The position numbers and the translations under genes are program-made. A DNA stretch of 64,000 nt from Mugil cephalus (lineage: Eukaryota; Chordata; Actinopteri; Mugiliformes; Mugilidae). Of the stretch, positions 24,801-35,139 are shown piece after piece; position 1 is the stretch's first letter, and each line of letters begins with the position of its first letter. The stretch spans positions 11,482,501 to 11,546,500 of the forward strand of contig NC_061779.1 of assembly GCF_022458985.1 (NCBI RefSeq), read 5' to 3'. The notes under the pieces are model-generated. The model was given only the letters and a program-made list of their open reading frames with translations. It ran no database searches and had not been told where the DNA came from.

Positions 24801-27800
24801 ATCTTGTTTTTGTTAGCCGCCATCGGGAAACTTGAGACACTTGTGAACGCTGGCCGCCTCGAGCGCATCATAGCCGCATGGCGTGTGGTCACAAAGGACT
24901 CAAAGAAGACAAAGGAATACTTTAAGGTAGTGTGTTTGAAATTGTAAGGAAAACTATAATGAGCGTGGTCAACTTTTCCTTTCTTCATTGCTTCTTTATA
25001 TAAATCTTACAGAGGTTGGCATCTTACAGAGAAGACATCAAGCATCACCAGATTGGAGAAGGAAGTGATGGACTCTCTCTGCTCCCTAGCAGCATTTCAC
25101 TAAAGGTAGTTCCTATTGCAGAAGCAAACTGTGTCAACTTTTTTATACCATAGTACGTGTGATGAATTTGCTCCATGCACACACACACACACACACACAC
25201 ACAAAGCTGCAGCAGCCCTGTCCTCTAAGGAGTCAGTGTTGATCTCATATGTGTTACATAACAGTTTCAGGGGAGTCCTTTCTAAACATGGGTCCACTCT
25301 GTTTTTTGGGGAGTTGATTAAAGTCAGATGCAGCTCATTATGCTTTAGTTTAAATATACATGTACCACATATACAGTATGTCTTACATAACCGTAAGAGT
25401 ATTTTCAACAAGTGCAGTCACTGACTCTTACCAGTTGTAGCCTCTGTTTGTTTTGGATTCACGTTTGCAGTATTGGCTTTGTTTACTCTGAGGTTTCTGC
25501 CAACACCTCTTTCAATAAATATTGCTTCAGCATGACTATGTTTGGAGACAACGGAGGCTGCTCGTTACACTCTGCCTTATAAAGTGGCAGAGAACTCTTT
25601 GCCAACTGTTTGCCAGATATTTCAGCTATTTATGTATAATTAGAAACTAGAGGACCAAATATAAATCAAATAATCAGCATTAAAGATGCTTCAGTGCATC
25701 TGTGTGTATTGACATCAGTAAGAGAAATTGTTCCACTGAACATACCCAACAAGAGTCACATAAAAAGAAAGGAAATTAGTTTGTGTACCTTAATTTTCAG
25801 CGTCATTTAATGTGTATGTGTGATTGTTTTGTTTCCTCCTTCAGATTTTTCAGTATTTAGAATTACGAGACTGGTTAAACTGTGCTGAGGTATGTTGCAT
25901 GTGGAAATCTATCATCCAGTCACCCACGCTGTGGAGTCAGGTCTGTACTGAGAAAGTGCTTCTTGTATTTCATTCATGTTTGGAGTAACGCTTTGAACAG
26001 GAGTCTAATTGTGCCCTAAATGTGTGTCCTTATCAGATCAACTTCTCCGTGGGGAAAGATTGGATAACAGACGGTACAATGAAGCAAATTCTGCAGAACT
26101 ATCGACCGTTTGTGATCCGCCTAAACCTGCGTGGCTGCACGTCCCTAAAATGGCCCAGTCTGAAATTCATCAGTGAGTTTTCTGATCTGACAGATGTTAT
26201 GCGCATGCACCCTCGTTTAGAGTCATATTGTTTAACGGTAATAATTAGTCAAAAACAGTCAAGATGTTGATTTATCTTATATTTTGATTAAAAAGACAAC
26301 AGTGATGAAATATAAAAGCAAAAAAAAAAGTAGTTTATCCATATGATACAGTCACTGATACAAACACAGTGTTTTTAAAGTTAATTTTCACTTGAGTCAG
26401 GACAGCCTGATGATCTGGTATTTCTGCTGCACTCTCAAGTGGCTCGGCTCCAGCTCCTCCTCCTCCAGCTCTCCCTGTACTTCCATCGGCGTGTTCCAGA
26501 GCTCAGGGTCCGTTTGGTCTTGATCTGTTCTGCTGTGCTGTCTGTCCTTAGGACACTCTCTGTTGTAGGCATTCACATACTCCTCCACGCTGTCCCCTGC
26601 GTGATCGAGGGGAGAGTGACACAGCAGGCCGGAGTGCCTCACTCCTGGGTGCAGACGTAGCCAGTACACCATGTAGTGGATGCTGAGAAAAATGCAGGCA
26701 GCTGTTATTTACGTTCATCTACAAACATGCGTCTAAATGTTTAGCCGAACCTACCTATAGTTGCAAATCCAGGGGTTTCCTCCCAGTTTTAGCCGTGACA
26801 GGAAGTAGAGGTCTTCAAGAACCCCGTACTGAACAAAATGTAGACTATTGTCTGACAAGTCCAGCTCATGAAGGTGCAAAAGTCCAGACAAGGAACCTGG
26901 GTGAGAGAGACAGAGTAGAAATGCATGAATATCATCACATCTGTCGCTTCTTTTTCTCGGTGTAATTATACATGGACACTTACAGTTTATCATCAATCAA
27001 AAAATCTAAACACCATCAGACTGCACCGACTGGCTTCGGTTTACAAGTGATCACTTTTCCAAGTTATCACTTTATGTCTGTAACCTTCTCAGCTTTCCCT
27101 ACCATAAATAAAACTAAGCCTGTATACACAAAGACAGCCACCTGGGACACAGAAGCCCCACACAGAAGTTAGCAGCAGTTGCATAACTGTTCTTAACCTT
27201 TTGACTTACCACATGTCACATGAAGAGAAACATCATTGTAGGTTATCCTCCACTGTATGACAGGAGCTATTAGTCCCTTTACACACTGTTGCATTCACTG
27301 ACTATGATTAATACGTATGCAGAAATAATAACATGTTTACCTGTGTCGATGTGCTCCATGTTGTTATTATTGAGCTTTAGGGTTCTGAGGCCCCTTGCTC
27401 CCTGGAAGTCTCTGGCTTTGAGATGACGGATTGCATTATGAGACAGGTCGACCAGAACAACATCGTCTGGAATACCTGTGGGCACCTCCTTTAGACCTGA
27501 AAATATAGAGATAAAGAGATAATATTAAAATATATTAGATTGTCTTATCTCTGCCAAAAATCTGTTAGAATTAAGGATCTTTCACGTGTATAAAAAATTT
27601 GTCAAATCAAACTTTGTTTTAAGAAATCAGCTGGGATTCACTATCAACGCTGTATGTTCAGCAAATAAAAACTGTCTCTGGTTCGAGCCATTACTTAAAT
27701 TTGACACTAAAATTCAGGCCTTCCGCCAGTAGCACGTGCATCGTAGTAACTCATCATTTGATTTAGTGTATTTATCATGCGAAGTTGACATAGTTTTCTG

Positions 27801-30800
27801 CGATGTCTCATTCTGATCCAGCAGCCAAACCTTTTTCCCAAGTTAATTCGGTGACAAATGACGATAAACTGGTTTCAATCAAAGGTTAAGGAAACGACAT
27901 AACATTAAATGAAAACATATGCCGAACCAGATGTGTACGTTTGCTCGCTTTGCGGCTCACCCTGAAAATACTTTGAGAAATGGAGGTTTAATTGTTGCAG
28001 TCATGCACCAGTAATATGTGAATCATGAGCATACGTGGCCTCTGACAGTCGCAGGTATTTTCCCATATCCCTCTGTTACATAAGAAACATGTGTGGAGCG
28101 TTTTTCAAAACAGTGGGGTCCAGAGAAGAGTACAGTTAAACTGATTTCTGAAAATAAAGGCTGAGCGCGAGCTTACCTCGATTACTGCAGTCCATCCGTA
28201 CCTGGGGGAAAAGGTAGGTATGGCAGACCGTGGTAGCGTCTTGTTTGCCAAGTATTGGAAGAGGGCCTATGAAGGGATCTGTTTGGTCACTCTGTGAGTC
28301 ACCGGCTTCATCAGGCTCGTTACAGAGTGACTCTGCGTCAACCTTCTTCAACTTCATGTTTTTTTGCCTGATGGGCTCTGCACATCTAGCAGAAGAGATA
28401 TTAGGAGAGTGATCGTTATTCTGAGACTCGGTGATGAGTTATATACCTGTGGAATCAGAGCGATAGATACCTGGCGTGGTTTCCCAGATTACGGTTGCTT
28501 GGGACCTGAAGAGTGCGTATGAGACTTTCCATTGGGCAGAGACAGATCCAGGGATTGTCATATAAGCGCAAGTAGCGAAGATTTGGCATCGGGATGAGAG
28601 CCTCCTCACTTAGTGTTCCTAGGTGGTTGTGCTGCAGCAGCAGGGTTGTAATTTGCGTCAGGCCATCAAAGGCCCCGTCCTCCACCAGAGAGATCTGGTT
28701 CTGCTGCAGATCCAGGCTGATTAAACTCCCGTATCCAGTGAAGGCTCCATCACGGAGGATTTTGATCTGATTGCGGGCGAGAAGTAGGTGCTTGGGCTCT
28801 TGGGTCCAGGTCTTAGAGGCGGGAATGGAGATGAGTTGTTGGTCCTGACAATCCACAAACATATCTCCAGATTCTGTCGACTCCGAACAGTTAGATGACA
28901 CAGGTCTGAAGGGGCCAGATCTGCTGTGACGTCCAACACTTCTTGCCCTGACTCTTCAACAAACAAATAATAATTGTCAGCTTGTCATAGAATTCTGTCT
29001 GTGTAAGAGGAATCGTGAAAATTGGATCTAAGAGTAAATCCATACCTGCCCTGTGTAAGTTTGTTTCTCGCTCCTCTAAGGCCTCTGCCCTTCCCTGGTT
29101 TTTTCATCTCGGTGGATGGAAGGAGCAGCAGGAGGACGAGCAGGCTGGCAAAGAGTAGAGACGGGATGACATGCATCCTGAGCTGTGCAGGGGTGGTGAG
29201 CTAGAGCCAAAGTAGGCGTTTGTACTGTACACGTCTTCAGGCCTGGATGCAGAAGCAATAAGTCAAAGGGCAACAGAGTTAATGCTGACAGAACACAGCT
29301 GCTGTTTACCCTGCAGAAGAAGTGAGAGATAGCACATTATGAAAGAGATGAGAGCCCTGCAGGAATACACATGCTGTATACGAAGCTTTTAAAGAAGCAG
29401 AATACTAAGACACTGTGTTTCTAACACAATCTGGTTGATTATGTTATTATATCACAACTAATGTAAAATAAATGTACTCAAAAATATTCAACATTTCTTA
29501 TACTTTCTGTGTCTTCTGTTTTCTTAGGTGAATGCAAAAATCTCCAAGAGCTCAATGTGTCAGAGTGCTATAATGTTACAGTAAGTAAACACTGTTAAGA
29601 GATAATGCATTTGAAATCTTCCTCATGTCACATGCTCACACTTTTTTGAAAGACGAATAATGATTTTTTTAGTCGTGTCCAGCAGACAGATACCAGCCTG
29701 AAAGACCCCGAGGTGACGTTCTGAATCTGCTCTTTAACAGGATACGATGGTTCAGAGAATTGTCGAAGGCTGTCCCTGCTTGCTCTACTTGAACCTTTCC
29801 TGCACACTTGTAACAAACAGAACTCTAAAAGAACTGTCTAGGTAAACATCCACTTGTTTTAAAACCATTAGTGGCCTCGCTTGTGTTTCTAAGCGATCCA
29901 AAAAATGTTTCACTGGCTTCCTGCCAACTTAGTTGGCCGGAATTATTCACACTATTGCTTGTCCAGTTAGTTACAGTCCAGTGCTGTCTTTATGTACAGC
30001 TGTCACTGGCAAAAAATGATTTAGAGGAACAGATGTGATACTCCTACGGTATGATTGCGTTATTGATAGATTTGTGGGTTCATGAGGTCTCTGTCTCATG
30101 GGTACTAGTAGTATTATGCAAGATGTTGTTTAGTGTTTCACAGCTTACCATTAGAATTTTAACAATATTAAATATGAACTCAAATTTGAACATATAATTT
30201 TTTCTGGATACCTGTTAATCATAACCAGACTGAATCTGCACAAAGCTGTAAAGAAACATATCTCCAGTATCTTCTCATAACTAACGGATCATTTTGAACA
30301 GGAACTGTCTCAGCCTACAATACCTGAGTCTGGCCTACTGCTACAGATTTACAGATAAAGGGTTTCTGTACCTGACCACAGGGAAGGGCTGCCGCAATCT
30401 CATCCACCTCAACCTTTCCGGCTGCACGCAGGTAAGTTGGTGCGCTCCTCTCTCAGTTTGGCCCCTCCACTTCAACAGAAGGCACGACCAAACTTATTTC
30501 CTCCTCGGATAAATCCAGTCACTTCTCTCTCTTTGCACGTGTCCACTCTTGTTTCTATGTGTGCATTCAGTGAGAGCCCAGAGCAAATTGACAAAGATCT
30601 AAAGGACAGCGAGAGTAAAAAGGCAGCTGTGGCCAAGTGGAGGGCTGGGTTTAAAAAATCAGCTCTGGCCCACCCACTCACCATGTGTTTGCTCCGTAAC
30701 ACAGCACATGCACCGCAAATAGCCTTTCCTTTTGGGAATGTGCAAAAGTTTGGTTCCAGACGTATGTTTTTACTTTAGAGCCCCTGCAAATGTGAGGAGT

Positions 30801-33626
30801 GTGGAAAGCAAAATTCAAGAGAATGATTCGGATTCCAACCGAATTTCCCGTCTTTTCCTCCTAGATGACAGTAAATGGATTCAGCTACATTTCTGTTGGA
30901 TGCCCTTTACTGAGAGAGATTGTGATCGATGATATGCCCACCCTGTCAGATAGCTGTGTCTTGGTAAGTGCGTTAAACTAAGACACAGAAAATAAGGAAT
31001 TAAATGAATGAAATAGTTTACTTAATAATTTTCTCTAACAGGCACTACTTGCCAGGTGTCGCTGTCTCTCTGCCATTTCTCTCCTGGATGCTTCGCATCT
31101 TTCCGACTTTGCTTTCAAAGCCATTGCTGAAGCAGCGAGACTCAAATCTTTCAGCACAGAGGGTGAGATCATTTTGACATCCTCCAACCATCATTTCCAT
31201 AATACACATGAAAACAGTTAACCCTTGACCGATTCTGTTGTTCAACCCATGTTACGTGCACTAGGCAATAACCAATTAACAGACGTCAGCTGGAAGGCCC
31301 TGTGCAGCAGCTCTCCAGGTCTCCACAGACTCCACGCAGCAGAATGCCCCAGAATGACCGATGCCAGCCTCAAATCTGTCGCCACCCTCAAAAACCTGCA
31401 ATACTTGGACATCTCCCTTTGCACCCGGTTGGTGCTTGTGACTCTCAGAATACAAGCATTTTGCATTAGATTGCTTCTCATGATGTGTTTGTATTTCAGG
31501 GTGAGCGATGTTGGGATACAACACTTGACTGAAGGCTCCTGTGTCACAAACTTACAAGAGCTGAATGTTAGTCAGTGCAATCTCATCACTGACATGTCAG
31601 TCCTGAGGATTGCACAAAGGTACGACTTCACAAACGTATGCACTCGGGTAAAAGGTTGTTAAATGTAACTGGATGAACAGATTCACACCAAACACTTTGA
31701 TGACGTAAGTGACATAATCATTGGTCAAGTTAATAACAAAATCATGTTCGATTATACACCAATCCGCCATTTTATATACACACACATATATATATATATA
31801 CATATTACCACTTTATATAACATAATATATATATAACATTATCTTGTTATCATGGCACATGTCAGCGGGTGGGATATATTAGAGAGCAAATGAACATTTT
31901 GTCCATGTGTAAAAGGATAGTCGCAACTTCAACAAAGGCCAAATCTGACTTGTTGGACGACTTGGTCAAAGCATCCCCCAGAGCTGCAGCTCCTGTGGTT
32001 TGTTCTTGGCCGACAGTGGTCAGTACCTTTTGATCCAAGGAATCTGAATCTGCAACAGTGTTATGGTGCGGCCAAAGTTCACGGATACACATTGAAAACA
32101 AAAGCTGGCCACTTGGGTCCAATACAGCAAAGCATGTTCTATTGCTGCAGAGCTGCACATTAGCCAGGGTCCCCACGCTGACTCCTGTCATGGCACATGT
32201 TTACTTTTGCATCACGTGCATGGCCTGGTGTGTATGTGTCATTCTTTCTGGGAAACACATGGCACCAAGATGCAAGGAACACCTCCCTCTTATTACCCTC
32301 GGGGTGCGCTTGTACTGCAATGATGTTCAGATGGTGGTAAGTTTCAAGGTAACATCCAGATAAATGCTTGGATTAAAGTTTCCCCGAAGAACATTACATC
32401 ATTTTGTAGTAAGATCATCAGTGTCATTCACTTCATTGGTTTTAATGTTGCAATAGATCGGTGTATGAGTGGTAGGCTACAAGTATACACACATCATTGT
32501 GGTCGCAGCCTTTTTTGTGTGACATGCTTGTGCACAATCTATCAGGTTCTGTAAACTGTACCATCTGAATTTGAGTTACTGTGAGAGGCTGACTGACTCG
32601 GCTGTGGAGTGGCTGAGTGGCAGCTGCATCTCCTCTCTTGACGTCACCGGATGCAACATCCAGGATCAGGTACTGTTTTGATGTTTGCTGCTGCCTTCAA
32701 AAGACACATAGCCATCCTGGAGAGACATTGTAACTTGGTGTTTGTATATTTAGGGACTGGCTTCTCTCGAGAGAGTTTGCTTAAAGAAGTTAATTCTCGC
32801 CGAGTGTGTCTACATCACAGACATTGGCATAGAGGTACAAATTTACATTTGACTTCACTGTTTAAAGTTTTTAATGAGTTAGTGTTTACTTCCTTATACA
32901 TTCTGCTTAGACTGTTCTTTCAGATATGGCTTCCCATCTTCTCCACGTTCTCGTTCCATATCAGAAATGCTTCATCACATCCTCGTCTAATTTCCCTTGT
33001 TCCTCACGTTTGTTCAGAAGGTGTGCAAAAACGTCAGAGACCTGGAACATGTTGACGTTTCTCACTGCGTAGCTTTGTCTGATGCGGCTGTCCGAGCCTT
33101 TTCATTTTACTGCAGAAGTCTAGCCACACTGCGGATGTCAGGTTGTCCAAAGGTATAAATACACGCACTTTCCTAAAGAATTTAAATGTTATCCCACGTG
33201 AGGCAAATGTTTTTCCTCTTTGCATTCTTTCTACTTTCCTCTGCTCTGTCTCAGATGACTGACATGGCAGTGCAGTATCTGACAAGTGGATCTCAGTACC
33301 TGCGAGAGCTCGACATAAGTGGCTGCAGTCTTCTCACAGATCGCACAACTCGGCACTTAGAAAGGATTTGCCCTCCCCTCGGCTCCATCACAATGTCCTG
33401 CTGCAACGGTATCTCCAGGTAAGACACAAATTTCGAAGAGTGCTTTAAAGGTACGGTCCTGCATAAGATCTTTGAACAATGATTGTTTGTTCCCCTCAGG
33501 GCGGCTGCCTTAAAGCTGCAGTCACGTGTGGCGTACTGGGAGCACAGCAACGACAGCCCTCCATGCTGGTTTAGATGCAACGTGGGCCAAATAGCGCATC
33601 CAGTCACAAGATCCATAAAAACTTAA
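18882..33626 (+). CDS. fbxl13: F-box and leucine-rich repeat protein 13 (dynein regulatory complex subunit 6)
   Basis: Twenty-one exons in one frame give 782 residues: 18882-18953, 19135-19241, 20197-20290, 20389-20456, 23913-24067, 24817-24926, 25013-25105, 25845-25940, 26037-26172, 29528-29580, 29741-29841, 30302-30431, 30865-30963, 31042-31162, 31265-31427, 31500-31619, 32546-32669, 32754-32834, 33018-33152, 33255-33418 and 33500-33626 (stop TAA). The first 220 residues include a Trp/Lys/Arg-rich helical part (exons 5-6). The F-box follows at about 222-267 (IFQYLELRDWLNCAEVCCMW). The rest is a series of cysteine-containing LRRs (LQYLSLAYCYRFTDKGFLYL, LIHLNLSGCTQ, LQELNVSQCNLITD, LRELDISGCSLLTD). 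The end (AALKLQSRVAYWEHSNDSPP) matches the human tail. Family knowledge: FBXL13 is DRC6 of the nexin-dynein regulatory complex of motile cilia. Two other genes lie in introns 4 and 9 on the opposite strand. Confidence 0.95.
19621..20065 (-). mobile_element. Internally deleted Tc1/mariner element
   Basis: The ends are CGCCACAACATTAAACCACC at the left and a matching TTTTAATGCTGTGGCTGATC at the right, the terminal inverted repeats of a widespread fish Tc1 family. The left half reads as the reverse complement of the transposase 3' region (TCCAAAACACTTCTGACTCA, GTGGTGCCTGGCACCAGGAC). Most of the transposase is missing, so the copy is dead. It lies in fbxl13 intron 2. Confidence 0.7.
20922..22950 (-). 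CDS. Unrecognised secreted, cysteine-free protein nested in fbxl13
   Basis: A long exon (20922-22726, stop at 20922) encodes about 600 residues. A GT-AG intron of only 70 bp joins it in phase to a short exon (22797-22852), and an 81-bp intron may join that to a 17-bp exon (22934-22950). The product would be 625 residues, or 619 if translation starts at the inner Met (22851). The N-terminus is a signal peptide (MALQFGMALLGTVLWICICF). No cysteine occurs after the signal. The mature chain is Ser/Asn/Asp/Gln-rich and looks disordered, acidic near the start and strongly basic in the last 65 residues. It has N-glycosylation sequons (NETS, NFST, NNES) and one hydrophobic aromatic motif (FPYWFSEWMSVPKG) about 83 residues from the end. 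I do not recognise the family. A secreted matrix or egg-coat-type role is conceivable but unsupported. It lies antisense in fbxl13 intron 4. Confidence 0.8.
23461..23810. mobile_element. Tc1-type MITE
   Basis: The left end ATCAGGCATAACATTATGAC and the right end GTCATAATGTTATGAATGAT form imperfect inverted repeats, followed outward by ATCGGTGTGT. The internal sequence is short and non-coding. This is a deletion derivative of the fish Tc1/mariner family also seen at 37182-37860. It lies in fbxl13 intron 4, upstream of the nested orphan gene. Confidence 0.75.
24161..24608. mobile_element. Non-autonomous DNA transposon of the 'TTAGGTACAC' fish family
   Basis: The left end CACTAGCCGGTGCATTGGGT and the right end GTGTACCTAATAAACCGGCA are imperfect inverted repeats. 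The inside carries familiar text of a dispersed fish element (GTTCAGTTTATGCTGAAACA, GGGAGATACACTGTGTGGTG). There is no coding capacity. It lies in fbxl13 intron 5; a more decayed relative lies at about 59205-59525. Confidence 0.7.
25176..25204. repeat. CA microsatellite
   Basis: A run of about 13 CA dinucleotides lies in fbxl13 intron 7. Confidence 0.9.
26397..29176 (-). CDS. lrrc17: Leucine-rich repeat-containing protein 17
   Basis: Six exons on the minus strand: 29046-29176 (start ATG at 29176), 28471-28953, 28177-28385, 27341-27496, 26755-26896 and 26397-26682 (stop at 26397). All phases agree, giving 468 residues; human LRRC17 has 441. A signal peptide (SLLFASLLVLLLLLPS) precedes a basic linker. 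Two LRR blocks follow, each closed by an LRRCT: the first at LLLARNQIKIL to LRYLRLYDNPWICLC, then RNLGNHARCAEP; the second at VVLVDLSHNAIRHLKARDF to VLEDLYFLSRLKLGGNPWIC. The end is rich in Glu. Family knowledge: LRRC17 is a secreted LRR protein reported to restrain RANKL-driven osteoclast formation. It lies antisense inside fbxl13 intron 9 (26173-29527), the same nesting as in human. The exon 2 acceptor was chosen because it keeps phase 2. Confidence 0.92.
31776..31830. repeat. CA/TA microsatellite
   Basis: A CACACA run grades into TATATA repeats in fbxl13 intron 16, just left of a Tc1 relic. Confidence 0.8.
31855..32470 (+). mobile_element. Decayed Tc1/mariner transposon relic
   Basis: Recognisable Tc1 family text in order: GCGGGTGGGATATATTAGAG, AAATGAACATTTTGTCC, CCCAGAGCTGCAGCTCCTGT, GACAGTGGTCAGTACC, GGAAACACATGGCACCAAGA, and a terminal GATCGGTGTATGAG. 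The order follows the plus-strand transposase region with internal deletions. Frame breaks leave no functional transposase. The left edge is uncertain. It lies in fbxl13 intron 16. Confidence 0.7.
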
Positions 33627-35139
33627 GAGTCTTGGGAAGTGGTGGAGCCGCACCCAGTGATGGCAACAGCAGCAAGTACATAGTGATCCTAAGCAGATCT
33701 AAATAACTCATGTTTATGTTGTTTTGGGAATCAGCCACAGTATAATTTTTTAGGCATTATATGCCTGAGATAAATAACAATCAATGTTTAAAATTCCAAA
33801 TCGACAGTTTTTAGTGTCTACCCACAACCACAGTTGAGTTGCATCTGTAACACGTCATATTGTCGTATTATCCTGCTCATACTGCTGATCCCCATTCGTT
33901 GCCTTTCAAGAACTTTGCACTATGATTTGTAGATACAACTACTTTCCTCATGGGACTGTTTTAGATTCTTTATTGTTTGCAGCATAATTTATAGTGATAT
34001 AGGGTGTCGAATCCATTACATTGCACAATGTCTGGCATATTCAAGGCAGCCATCAAAAGTCTTTATGCTCTCATTTGGCTTAATATATTGTCTGGATATA
34101 CTTGAATTGGGATTGATGGCCAGCTGCAAAAGTTGCTGCCATCTATAGAAGTAAAGATTTATTCCTCATCCTTTGTCTTACAAAACCACAGTGAATGTTG
34201 GCCGGACATATTTAGGAGTAAGATTTGACTATCATTGCATCGATATATCTGGTGTTGCCCCAGTAGTTCACCAGCTTGAGTTCAAATCTTGTACATTTCG
34301 ATTACATTTTTAAGTAATGTCCATCTACCTGAGGGTAACTTTTTTTTTTTTTTTACCTTTTATGCTGCTGTGCTTTATAAATTAAATTAAAAATATATTC
34401 TATGCTACAGTCTTGAAATATATTTTGAATCCAACATGTAGACTGTGTCTGAGACGTGTTCTAGGTTCTAAATATGCAACGCTGAGAAAAGAATTGACTG
34501 ATTATTGATTTTTACTGATTTGTGTAAATGGTGGAATAACAGTGGGAGGTGGGCCTGCACTACTGGGCTCTAAACAATTTATCAAGAGAAGAACACATTC
34601 AATAACTTAAACAGTAGTTTAGATGTAGAGAGGCTCTGGGAAATGTCAGAGACTAATAAAAGACTCTGGACAGACCTTTGTATAGATGGTGTTGTCCTCT
34701 GTTACTGAAGTCTGTGGGATTGAATAACATGATCATGATATCATAAAATCAACAAGCCGGACAAAAAGGGGCAGCAAGCATGTTCCTTTATTTTTATCTT
34801 TGTCTGGGAAAAAGACCAAAGTCTCAAACTTTGAAAACGCTAGTCAGTGCGGGTTAAGACTCCCAGACACACAAAGTATGCATCCAACAAAATATGAGCA
34901 AAACAAGTCTCTGCTCAACATCCAAAACAAACAGTTAATCAGGATTTGTGTGCAGTATGTTTCCCAGACTCACAGTTATTTCTAACAGACACAGAGCATA
35001 TGAAAAAACGAGTAATTTTCTTATCTTATCAGATTCGGCAAATCCTGAGCGCATATTTAAATAATCAAGTAAAGTTACATCAGTCTTGAAAATCCCAAGT
35101 CCCAGCACAGTGATACAACACTGAGACTCGTCCTGCCGC
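33627..35139. other. fbxl13 3' UTR and intergenic region
   Basis: fbxl13 and fam185a converge on this 1.5-kb stretch. It should contain the fbxl13 3' UTR; an AATAAA lies near 34655 and several AT-rich patches could also serve. A T run lies at about 34340-34355. No gene is supported. Confidence 0.5.

Noticed and set aside
30437..30778. A 113-codon plus-strand open frame in fbxl13 intron 12
   Set aside because: It runs through the donor at 30432 into intron sequence and does not match FBXL13.
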